A stretch of DNA of 64,000 nucleotides from the NCBI RefSeq assembly GCF_001936595.1, contig NZ_MLBG01000004.1:1-64000 (forward strand). The letters run 5' to 3'. Positions within the stretch are counted from its first letter, which is position 1. Each line of letters begins with the position of its first letter. The notes under the pieces were generated by a model. The model was given only the letters and a program-made list of their open reading frames with translations. It made no database searches and had not been told where the DNA came from. Origin of the DNA: Desulfovibrio sp. DV (GTDB lineage: Bacteria; Desulfobacterota; Desulfovibrionia; Desulfovibrionales; Desulfovibrionaceae). Position numbers and translations under genes: made by a program. Positions 1 to 8,221 of the stretch are shown piece by piece.

Positions 1-110
1 CCACGACTGTGCGGAAACGACCCTGCCCCGGGAACGGGCCGGGGCAAGCGGCAAGGCCGCCGGCACACCGTCCGCCGCCGGGGCAGGACAGGGATTTCTC
101 CCGGGACAGA

Positions 111-126
111 CAGGGGCCGGCCCCTG
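111..126 (-). terminator. Perfect palindrome downstream of rho
   Basis: A perfect 16-bp palindrome (CAGGGGCCGGCCCCTG) lies just past the rho stop codon on the minus strand. It can form a very GC-rich hairpin, but no T-tract follows, so an intrinsic terminator is plausible rather than proven. Confidence 0.4.
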
Positions 127-134
127 GAATGGGT

Positions 135-1382
<1,248 letters not shown>

Positions 1383-1741
1383 GGAGTTGCCCTCCATGAG
1401 ACTGGACTTGACGGTCGAGGGTTGTAGGATGTCGTCGCTTTCGATGGGATCTGAAAGCACTGGGGCAGGGGTCGGCTGCGGAGTACGCCCACGGCGTTTA
1501 GGTGCGTTGCTCACAAGAATAGCCCGGCGCAGAAATGCGCAGAATTGATAGTGTGTAAAAGCCCGATTGCGTGAGTTCGTTACAGCCGTACTCTTTTGGA
1601 GCGGGGAGTAACTCGCTAATTTACGGGGACCAGGGTAGTGGAGGATAGACCGGCATCGGCCTGAAACGATCCATATACTTTTTCACGGGACTGTCAAGCG
1701 CGCCGTGAGTGTTCCTGGGACAATAGCCTGGGATCGCGACG

Positions 1742-2254
1742 CTATTCTTCAGGTTTGGGTTGGAGAACGTCGGCAAAGATCTCGTTGATGATGTCTTTGA
1801 TGTCTTGCTGCTCTTTGCCCAGCGCCAGGGCCAGTTCAAGAGTCAGCAGGCTGGTGGCCTGTTCGAGCAGCCGCCGTTCGCCAAAGGAAAGTTCCTTGTT
1901 CTGGCCGATAAGCAGCAGCTCCTTGAGCACGTAGGCCACGTCGCCCAGATCACCGCTTTTGAGTTTTTCGGAATACTCGCGATACCGCCGGTTCCAGTTC
2001 TGGCCGGTATACCCGGTAAAATCGGAGCGGTCCTTGAGTGATTCGATGATGGCCTGGCCTGCATCGGCGGAGCACAGGGCCCGAAGGCCCACGTTGGCGG
2101 CATTTTTCACCGGCACCATGAGGGTGACGTTATTGCTGAGGATACGCACGATGAAAAAGTCAGCCGAGGCGCCACCGATGACCTGGGTCTCGATGCGTTC
2201 GACCCTGCCCACGCCCTGGGCGGGATAAACGACTAGTTGATCCTCGGAAAACAC
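1742..2254 (-). CDS. CarD/CdnL family transcription regulator
   Basis: A 170-residue protein beginning with the CarD_CdnL_TRCF RNA-polymerase-interaction domain (FSEDQLVVYPAQGVGRVERIE). This Tudor-like fold binds the RNAP beta subunit and stabilises open complexes at promoters. The rest is a helical DNA-binding domain (about residues 70-165) with the WNRRYREY segment typical of CdnL. The length matches CdnL (about 160) rather than Myxococcus CarD, which carries an extra AT-hook tail. It is encoded between pth and rho in the core minus-strand block and is likely constitutive. The start is supported by an upstream AAAGGAG sequence. Confidence 0.93.
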   Translation of the reverse strand: MFSEDQLVVYPAQGVGRVERIETQVIGGASADFFIVRILSNNVTLMVPVKNAANVGLRALCSADAGQAIIESLKDRSDFTGYTGQNWNRRYREYSEKLKSGDLGDVAYVLKELLLIGQNKELSFGERRLLEQATSLLTLELALALGKEQQDIKDIINEIFADVLQPKPEE

Positions 2255-2415
2255 CGGGCGACTCCTTTGGGATAACGCGTGCAGGAAATCTTGGCACGCC
2301 TGCCGTCTTGAATTTAAAATAGCGCACTTGTCCCGCTGTGTCCATGTATTCCGGCAACTGCCGGCAAGGGAACGTCGGGACCGGTTCCGGGGGTGGGCTC
2401 AAACCGGGCTGCAGG

Positions 2416-3039
2416 CTAGCCGGTGGCTGCGTCGAAGCCGCCAACCCGGAGTTTTGCCGCCTCCAGGCCGTCTTCAAAAAAAGTCATGACCCCGTCCACG
2501 GCGGCCGGCACAACGCGGCGGACCGTGGCGGTTTCCTCGCTGCGAAACGGTTCCAGCACATAGCCGGCCACGTCGCGTCCTGGCTCGGGCCGCCCGATGC
2601 CCAGGCGGAGGCGCACGAAATCCGGGCTGCCAAGCTCCTGGGTGATGGATTTAAGCCCGTTGTGCCCGGCGTTGCCGCCGCCGCGCTTCAGCCGCATCCG
2701 CCCCAGCGGCAAATCGAGTTCGTCGTGGATGACCAGCACGTCTTCAGGGGCGAGCTTGTAGAAATCCAGGGCGGCGCGCACGGCCCGTCCGCTCAAATTC
2801 ATGAAGGTCAGGGGGCGCAGGCAGGCGAACTGGGCATAGGCCCCGCCGGGCAGCACCGGCAGGGATACGGCCACGGCTTCCAGATCCTTGCGTCCGGTCA
2901 GGGCGGCCTTGGGCGCGCCGCCAAGCTCCCGGGCGCGCAGAATCAGCGCATCCAGGGCCATGAAACCGAAATTGTGGCGGGTGGCAGCGTAGCGCGGGCC
3001 GGGGTTGCCCAGGCCGACGATGAGGGCGGAAACAGCCAT
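2416..3039 (-). CDS. pth: Peptidyl-tRNA hydrolase
   Basis: Hydrolyses the ester bond of peptidyl-tRNAs that drop off ribosomes, recycling tRNA. The N-terminus ALIVGLGNPGPRYAATRHNFGF contains the catalytic His of the RHNxGF motif (about residue 22). Downstream are the conserved PLTFMNLSG segment, VIHDELDLPLG with the catalytic Asp, and GGGNAGHNGLKSI. At 207 residues it is a normal Pth. It follows rplY on the same strand with a 100-bp gap; the rplY-pth pairing is widespread and suggests cotranscription as a translation-maintenance unit. Confidence 0.97.
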   Translation of the reverse strand: MAVSALIVGLGNPGPRYAATRHNFGFMALDALILRARELGGAPKAALTGRKDLEAVAVSLPVLPGGAYAQFACLRPLTFMNLSGRAVRAALDFYKLAPEDVLVIHDELDLPLGRMRLKRGGGNAGHNGLKSITQELGSPDFVRLRLGIGRPEPGRDVAGYVLEPFRSEETATVRRVVPAAVDGVMTFFEDGLEAAKLRVGGFDAATG

Positions 3040-3140
3040 GGAAGTGGGGGGGCAGCGGCGGCGCTATCGCGGGAAAAATGGGCGGAGTGCGCCGGAAACG
3101 CACTCCGCCCGCAACACGCGAAAACGGTTCGTCGGGCCGG

Positions 3141-3731
3141 CTAGGCGCCTTCGACCGGGGTTTCGGCCACGGCGGTAAGGATGCCGACCACGGCGTAGTT
3201 CTTGTCGTAGACGGCCTTGACGCCTTCGGGCAGGGTCACGTCGGCGATATGGACGTTTTCATTGATATCGATGTCGGTGATATCGATGACGACCTTGTCG
3301 GGAATGGCCATGGGCAGGCAGACGATCTCGATGGTCTCGCGGTAGATCTCGAGCAGACCGCCCTTGACCTGGCCCTTGGCCTTGCCCACGACTTCCACGG
3401 GCACGAAGACCTCGATTTCCTTGGTCAGGTCCACGCCGTAGAAATCGACGTGGGTGATCCGGGGCTTGGTGGGGTGGTGGACGACCTTCCAGACCAACGA
3501 GGGCTTGGTCTCCTGGCCGCCGTCGGACTCGATGAGCAGATCGAAGACGTGCGCGGAAGCCGTCTTGGAATAAAGCTTTTGCAGGGGCAGGTGCTCGACC
3601 ATGACCGGGATGTTGGCACCCTTGGTGTCGTAATACACGCCGGGAACCAGGTCTTGGGCACGCAGCTTGCGGCAGGCGCCTTTGCCGAGGCCCGCGCGGG
3701 TCTTGACGGCGAGGGACTGGGTCTGACTCAT
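3141..3731 (-). CDS. rplY: 50S ribosomal protein L25/Ctc, TL5 type
   Basis: Binds 5S rRNA in the large subunit. The 196-residue length shows the long two-domain CTC/TL5 form: an N-terminal 5S-binding beta-barrel (TRAGLGKGACRKLRAQDLVPGVYY) followed by a C-terminal beta domain (about residues 95-185, with VDITDIDINENVHIADVTLPEGVK split by loops). The start has a strong AAAGGAG site. Downstream of prs and upstream of pth on the same strand, it forms a prs-rplY-pth unit seen in many bacteria. Confidence 0.95.
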   Translation of the reverse strand: MSQTQSLAVKTRAGLGKGACRKLRAQDLVPGVYYDTKGANIPVMVEHLPLQKLYSKTASAHVFDLLIESDGGQETKPSLVWKVVHHPTKPRITHVDFYGVDLTKEIEVFVPVEVVGKAKGQVKGGLLEIYRETIEIVCLPMAIPDKVVIDITDIDINENVHIADVTLPEGVKAVYDKNYAVVGILTAVAETPVEGA

Positions 3732-3797
3732 ATCGGGTATCTCCTTTGCGCCCTGGGGCGAAACATGTTTTTCAATCTGGCCGTGCGTCGCCCGTGG

Positions 3798-4742
3798 TCA
3801 GGTAAACAGCACGCTCACCGACGATTCGGTGTGGATATTGTGGATGGCCTTGGCCAGCAGGCCCGCGATGGACAGGACCTTGATCTTGGAGCAGGCCTTG
3901 GCCTTGTCGTTTAAGGGAATCGTATTGGTGGTCACGATCTGGGTGAAAGGCGAACTTTCCAGGCGTTCGATGGCCGGACCGGACAGCACCGGGTGGGTGG
4001 CCGTGGCCATGACTTCGCGTGCGCCGTTGTCCAGGAGCACCACGCCGGCCTGGCACATGGTGCCGGCCGTGTCCATCATGTCGTCGAGCACCACGCACAG
4101 CTTGCCCTTGACGTCGCCGATGACGTGCATGGCCTGGGCCTGGTTGGGGGCGTCGCGGCGTTTGTCGATGATGGCCAGGCTCGCTCCCAGGCGCTTGGCA
4201 AAGGCCCGGGCCCGTTCCACGCCGCCGGCGTCCGGGGACACCACGCACAGGTCGGGACCGGAAAATTCCTTGAAGTACTCGGCCATGATGGGCGCGGCAA
4301 AGAGGTTGTCCACGGGCAGGTTGAAAAAGCCCTGGATCTGGCCGGCGTGCAGGTCGATGGTGAGCAGGCGGTTCATGCCGGCCACGGTGAGGAAGTCGGC
4401 CACGAGCTTGGCGCTGATCGGCGCGCGCGGGGCCACCTTGCGGTCCTGGCGGGCGTAGCCGTAGTAGGGCACCACCGCCGTGACGCGCCGGGCGCTGGCG
4501 CGTTTGAGCGCGTCAAGCATCAGGCACAGTTCCATGAGATTGTAGTTGACCGGATAGGACGTGGACTGGACCACGAAGATGTCCGAGCCGCGTACATTGG
4601 CCCCGACCTCGATGCGGATTTCCCCGTCGCTAAACGTGCCGACCTTGGCCGGCAGCAGGGTGCAGCCGAGATGGTCGCAAATGGCCTCGGCCAGTCCGGG
4701 ATTGGACGTGCCGGTCAGGATTTTCAGATCGCCTTGCGCCAT
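3798..4742 (-). CDS. prs: Ribose-phosphate pyrophosphokinase
   Basis: Makes PRPP from ribose 5-phosphate and ATP, the precursor for purines, pyrimidines, histidine, tryptophan and NAD. The start at 4742 ([11 protein letters not shown]) gives 314 residues, matching class I PRPP synthases; an upstream in-frame extension would run into the tRNA gene and was rejected. Visible motifs are the flexible-loop region YARQDRK, the ribose-5-phosphate/metal site VVSPDAGG, and the PRPP-binding loop [10 protein letters not shown]. It sits 60 bp downstream of tRNA-Gln, a common arrangement (ispE - tRNA-Gln - prs). Confidence 0.97.
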   Translation of the reverse strand: MAQGDLKILTGTSNPGLAEAICDHLGCTLLPAKVGTFSDGEIRIEVGANVRGSDIFVVQSTSYPVNYNLMELCLMLDALKRASARRVTAVVPYYGYARQDRKVAPRAPISAKLVADFLTVAGMNRLLTIDLHAGQIQGFFNLPVDNLFAAPIMAEYFKEFSGPDLCVVSPDAGGVERARAFAKRLGASLAIIDKRRDAPNQAQAMHVIGDVKGKLCVVLDDMMDTAGTMCQAGVVLLDNGAREVMATATHPVLSGPAIERLESSPFTQIVTTNTIPLNDKAKACSKIKVLSIAGLLAKAIHNIHTESSVSVLFT

Positions 4743-4804
4743 GCCAACCCTCGGGTATTGTGGTGGTCTGCCGGTGGCGGCAAACCGTTTGTGACGGAAA
4801 AATC

Positions 4805-4880
4805 TGGCTGGGGCGGAAGGACTCGAACCCTCGAATGCGGGGACCAAAACCCCGTGCCTTACCAACTTGGCGACGCCCCA
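4805..4880 (-). tRNA. tRNA-Gln (anticodon TTG)
   Basis: On the minus strand the 76-nt sequence folds as a cloverleaf: acceptor TGGGGCG pairs with CGCCCCA, the anticodon loop holds TTG, the T-arm carries GGTTCGAGTCC, and the CCA end is encoded. It lies between ispE and prs and may be processed from their shared transcript. Confidence 0.97.
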
Positions 4881-4920
4881 ACATGAACATCAAAAAAAAC
4901 GAGTGCCCCGGCCCGCGCCC

Positions 4921-5811
4921 TCACAGCGGCGCAAGATAGGCGCGCGGACCGCTTCCCGACAGGACCGCCAGAGCCAGGGTGGCTGTCTGGCGTTGCCGGA
5001 AAAGCCCGAACACAGCCGAGCCCGTTCCCGAAAGAAGCGCGCCCGCCGCCCCCAGGGCCAGCAGGCGCTCCTTGACCCGTCCCAGTTCGGGATGGGCGGC
5101 GAAGACGACAGATTCAAAGTCGTTTCGCATGGGCGCACCGGTCACGCAAAACGCCCTTTTAGAGGCGTCAAATACAGTTGTCAAGAGGTCTGCCCCGTGT
5201 TTTTGCGGCAAAGTCCTGGAGGCGTCCAGGGCGGCGTAGGCCCAGGGCGTCTTGACGCGGCTTGACGGGCACACCACCACGGCGCACCAGCCGGCCAATC
5301 CGGGGTCGGCCGGGAGGAGGGTTTCGCCCACGCCGGTGGCCGTGGCCGGGCCGCCCAGCAGAAAAAAAGGCACGTCCGCGCCCAGGGTCAGGGCCACGGC
5401 GGCCAGATCGGCAGGGCCCAGGGAGGCCTCCCCGGCCCGGTCGTTGAGGTAGCGCAACAGTCCGGCTGCATCCGAAGACCCGCCGCCAAGCCCGGCCCCG
5501 TGGGGGATGTGTTTGGTCAGGTCGACTTCCAGGCGCGGCGAAAAGCCCGTGGCCGTGCGGTAGGCCCGGTAGGCCCGCACCACCAGGTTGTCGTCGGTTT
5601 CCAGTTCCGGAGCGGAGCAGGTGAAATCAATGTCCCCGGCCTCGTCGTAGCGGCGCACCCGCATGGTGTCGGCGGGTTCGGGCAGGGGCAGGAAAAACGT
5701 GTCGATGTCGTGGTAGCCGCTTGGCCGTCTGGCCCCCACGGCAAGGCGGATGTTCACCTTGCAGGGGACGGGAAAAACGGTTTCCTCGGCTGGGATGGGG
5801 GGAGACGCCAT
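4921..5811 (-). CDS. ispE: 4-diphosphocytidyl-2-C-methyl-D-erythritol kinase
   Basis: Fourth enzyme of the MEP isoprenoid pathway, phosphorylating CDP-ME at the 2-hydroxyl using ATP. The GHMP kinase fold is evident: N-terminal substrate segment CKVNIRLAVGARRPSGYHDI and the glycine-rich ATP loop PHGAGLGGGSSDAAGLL (about residues 103-119). Asparagine replaces the usual leucine in the KxNLxL element. The C-terminal LLSGTGSAVFGLF is the third GHMP motif. Length 296 is typical. It precedes tRNA-Gln and prs in one direction. Confidence 0.96.
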   Translation of the reverse strand: MASPPIPAEETVFPVPCKVNIRLAVGARRPSGYHDIDTFFLPLPEPADTMRVRRYDEAGDIDFTCSAPELETDDNLVVRAYRAYRTATGFSPRLEVDLTKHIPHGAGLGGGSSDAAGLLRYLNDRAGEASLGPADLAAVALTLGADVPFFLLGGPATATGVGETLLPADPGLAGWCAVVVCPSSRVKTPWAYAALDASRTLPQKHGADLLTTVFDASKRAFCVTGAPMRNDFESVVFAAHPELGRVKERLLALGAAGALLSGTGSAVFGLFRQRQTATLALAVLSGSGPRAYLAPL

Positions 5812-5825
5812 GGTGTGGGCCTGTG

Positions 5826-5855
5826 CGTTCCCCGGTCCCGGGGGACCGGGGAACG
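5826..5855 (-). terminator. Strong inverted repeat between degP and ispE
   Basis: Two perfect 14-bp arms (CGTTCCCCGGTCCC and its complement) are separated by 2 bp, 16 bp after the degP stop. The hairpin would be very stable. No T-run follows in either direction, so it may act with Rho or as a transcript-stabilising stem. Confidence 0.55.
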
Positions 5856-5871
5856 CTGTGTTGTCGCGTGG

Positions 5872-7332
5872 TTACTTCGAATCCGTAATGGGCACGGTGC
5901 GGAAAACGGTCTGGCTCTGGCGCTTGATCAGTAGCATGACCACGCCCTTTTTCTTGCCGTCCTCGCCCACGATCTTCTTGAAGTCCTCGGGAGAGGCCAC
6001 CGGGCGCTGGTTGATTTCCAGGATCACGTCACCCGGGCGGACATCAGCCTGCTCGGCTTCAGAGCCGTCAGCCACTTCCGTTATCAGCAGCCCCTGGGCC
6101 TTGTCCATGCCCAGGGCCTTGGCTTCCTTGGCCGACAGGCCGCGCACCGACAGGCCAAGGGCGGAAGCGCTCTGATCGCCTTCGGCGTCGGCGTTGTCGT
6201 CGCCCTGTCCCGGAGCGTTCTGGGCCAGCTTTTTGGCGTCGCGCTCACCCAGGGTGACGCTGACGGTGACCGGGGAACCCTTGCGGGTGACCGACAGTTC
6301 CACGGAATCGCCGGGGCGGATGGCAGCGACGCGGCGCAGCAGGTCATTGGAGTTCTCGATCTTCTGGCCGGCCACGGCAGTGATGACGTCGCCGGTCTTG
6401 ATGCCGCCCTTGGCCGCAGGCTGCCCTTCAATGACCGAGCTTATAAGCGCGCCGTTGGTGTTTTCCAGGCCCAGGGCCTTGGCGGTGTTCTCGTCGATAT
6501 CCTGGATGGTGACGCCAAGCCAGCCGCGCTGAACCTTCTTGCCGTCGCGCAACTGGGCAATGACGTCCTTGGCCATGTTGGACGGAATGGCGAACCCGAT
6601 GCCCTGGCCCGAGGCCACGATGGCGGTGTTGATGCCGACGACCTTGCCGTCGAGGTCAATGAGCGGCCCGCCGGAGTTGCCCGGGTTGATCGAGGCATCG
6701 GTCTGGATGAAGTTGTCAAAGGGGCCGGCCCCGATGATGCGGCCCTTGGCGCTGACAATGCCGAGCGTCACGGTATTTTCCAGGCCAAAGGGGTTGCCGA
6801 TGGCCAGGACCCATTCGCCGACCTTCATCTTGCCCGAGTCGCCGAACTCCAGGAAGGGCAGGTTGGACTTGCCGTCGATCTTGAGCAGGGCCAGATCGGT
6901 TTCCGGGTCGCGGCCAATGATCTTGGCGGCCAGGGCCTTTTCGTTGTGCCGGAACTGAACCTTGACCTCGTCGGCGCCCTCAACCACATGGTTGTTGGTG
7001 ACGATGAAGCCGTCGGCGGAGATGACAAAGCCGGAACCCATGGAGCGCTGCTTCTGGCCCTTGCCGTTGCCGCGGCCCTGGGGTCCGAAGTGCTTTTCGA
7101 ACTGGTCGAAAAAGTCGTCCATGGGGCCGCCGCGCTTGCGGAACTGTTCCAGAAGGTCACGTCCGCCTTCCTGGGCCTTGATGGTTTTGGTGGTGGAGAT
7201 GTTGACGACGGCAGGGCCGTCCTTGTCGACGAGTTCCGTGATGTCGGGCAAAGGGATTCGAGCCTGGGCCATGGTTGTCCAGGCCAGGAAGAGGAAGGCG
7301 CTTACAAGCGGGGTGAGGAAGCGTTTGGCCAT
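5872..7332 (-). CDS. degP: Periplasmic Do/HtrA family serine protease
   Basis: Envelope quality-control protease and chaperone. The start at 7332 follows an AGGAG site and yields a signal peptide (MAKRFLTPLVSAFLFLAWTTMAQA). The trypsin-like domain has the full catalytic triad: His115 in TNNHVV, Asp146 in ETDLALLKI and Ser220 in GNSGGPL. Two PDZ domains follow (about residues 275-365 and 385-480). Length 486 fits DegP/DegQ. The acidic linker between the PDZ domains (GQGDDNADAEGD) is variable in the family. Its promoter should lie in the 400 bp upstream, which contains an inverted repeat. DegP, DegQ and MucD cannot be separated by sequence alone. Confidence 0.94.
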   Translation of the reverse strand: MAKRFLTPLVSAFLFLAWTTMAQARIPLPDITELVDKDGPAVVNISTTKTIKAQEGGRDLLEQFRKRGGPMDDFFDQFEKHFGPQGRGNGKGQKQRSMGSGFVISADGFIVTNNHVVEGADEVKVQFRHNEKALAAKIIGRDPETDLALLKIDGKSNLPFLEFGDSGKMKVGEWVLAIGNPFGLENTVTLGIVSAKGRIIGAGPFDNFIQTDASINPGNSGGPLIDLDGKVVGINTAIVASGQGIGFAIPSNMAKDVIAQLRDGKKVQRGWLGVTIQDIDENTAKALGLENTNGALISSVIEGQPAAKGGIKTGDVITAVAGQKIENSNDLLRRVAAIRPGDSVELSVTRKGSPVTVSVTLGERDAKKLAQNAPGQGDDNADAEGDQSASALGLSVRGLSAKEAKALGMDKAQGLLITEVADGSEAEQADVRPGDVILEINQRPVASPEDFKKIVGEDGKKKGVVMLLIKRQSQTVFRTVPITDSK

Positions 7333-7736
7333 GAGGAACTCCTGTGTTCGGGGACCGCGAGCCGTGTCGGCCGGGTGCCCCCTGGTCGCTGTATCCGTTT
7401 GTGTCGACGAAGCGGCGAATGCGGGATTATTCGTCCTGTTATACGCCGGTTGAAGCTGTTGTAAACCGTGGCCTGGACACTGCGCCTGTGCCCGGGATGT
7501 GGCGCAGGGACCGAGGCCGGCGGCTTGGTCTTGTCCTTTTCTTGACAAGAAGCTGTGGGGGAAATAGTAAAGTTTGTTTGGCGCGCGTCAATTGCCTGTT
7601 TTCGCGGACAAAGCCGGAAAATCCAGCTTTGGTCATGAAAAAAAGTCGTGTAAAGTTGGCGTGTTGCGTTTATTCTTCCGATGATTGGCCGATGCTAACT
7701 GAAGGAAGCATGAACATCGTTTCATGCATATACCGT
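7333..7736. other. Intergenic region between degP and tRNA-Arg
   Basis: No gene is seen in these 404 bp. At 7529-7550 there is a perfect 7-bp inverted repeat (TCTTGTC / GACAAGA, 8-bp spacer), about 200 bp upstream of degP, that could be a regulator site. The AT-richer stretch 7560-7730 should hold the divergent promoters of degP (minus) and tRNA-Arg (plus). Confidence 0.5.
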
Positions 7737-7813
7737 GCTCCCGTAGCTCAGTAGGATAGAGCGATCGCCTCCTAAGCGATAGGCCGTGCGTTCGAATCGC
7801 GCCGGGAGCACCA
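7737..7813 (+). tRNA. tRNA-Arg (anticodon CCT), integration target
   Basis: A 77-nt cloverleaf: acceptor GCTCCCG/CGGGAGC, anticodon stem ATCGC/GCGAT around loop CTCCTAA (anticodon CCT), T-loop TTCGAAT, discriminator A and encoded CCA. Its 3' 49 nt (7764-7812) recur exactly at 27707-27755, so the gene was the attachment site of the mobile element and its 3' end was rebuilt by the element. At the other copy the last base is C rather than A, so the element supplies the terminal A of the encoded CCA. Confidence 0.96.
7764..7812 (+). repeat. attL core, 49-bp direct repeat
   Basis: Identical to 27707-27755. It covers the anticodon stem-loop, T-arm and acceptor 3' strand of tRNA-Arg(CCT). Strand exchange must have occurred somewhere inside these 49 bp; tyrosine recombinases often cut in the anticodon loop. 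Confidence 0.93.
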
Positions 7814-7821
7814 TAAAAATC

Positions 7822-7854
7822 AAGGGGTTAAGCCAGGGTGGCTTAGCCCTTTTT
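7822..7854 (+). terminator. Element-borne terminator after tRNA-Arg
   Basis: A hairpin (AAGGGGTTAAGCCA against TGGCTTAGCCCTT) is followed by TTTTT. It replaces the native terminator displaced to 27762-27795, so the tRNA keeps a functional 3' end after integration. Confidence 0.7.
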
Positions 7855-7870
7855 ACGTTGAAAAGTGATA

Positions 7871-7894
7871 TGGCCCCGCTCTGGCCCCGCTTTT
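7871..7894 (+). repeat. 24-bp repeat inside attL, possible integrase arm site
   Basis: Identical to 27570-27593 in the same orientation and itself made of two tandem TGGCCCCGCT units 11 bp apart. It begins 58 bp inside the attL core. Arm-type sites for tyrosine integrases are typically short direct repeats placed like this; the role is inferred. Confidence 0.6.
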
Positions 7895-8221
7895 GAAGGT
7901 TATGGTGAGTGAAGTTGAGTGGAGATTGCCCGAGTCCGGGAGATTGGGAAGCGGCCCATGGGGGGCAGTCCTTCTTGCCGAGGTCCGCAAGGCGTCGGAT
8001 CACCAGTGCGGCTTAAGCCCGAAGTGAGGGCGTGATAGAAGTCTGAGTAATTGTGGGTCCCCTGGCCGGCAACGCAAGGACGTCCCTTGCCATGAATACC
8101 CTTGCCGCTGCCGAAGCCCGGCCCCGCCTGCTATGGCAAGGATTATTCCCGACCGGCGAAAAACCTTGAATGCCTCAAGGCCTATAGGCTACAGGTTTTC
8201 GCACATCGTACAGGGGGGGCT
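7895..8221. other. Non-coding left end of the element
   Basis: About 330 bp without a convincing gene. It should contain the promoter of the restriction gene that starts at 8222. The GGGGGGG just before that start makes an unusually long Shine-Dalgarno. Confidence 0.4.

Noticed and set aside
3798-4865. Longer prs frame beginning at 4865
   Set aside because: The extra 41 codons overlap the tRNA-Gln gene and encode no PRPP synthase sequence; the start at 4742 has a ribosome site and gives the family length.
5872-7548. Longer degP frame beginning at 7548
   Set aside because: The added 72 codons lack a ribosome site and would hide the clear signal peptide at 7332.
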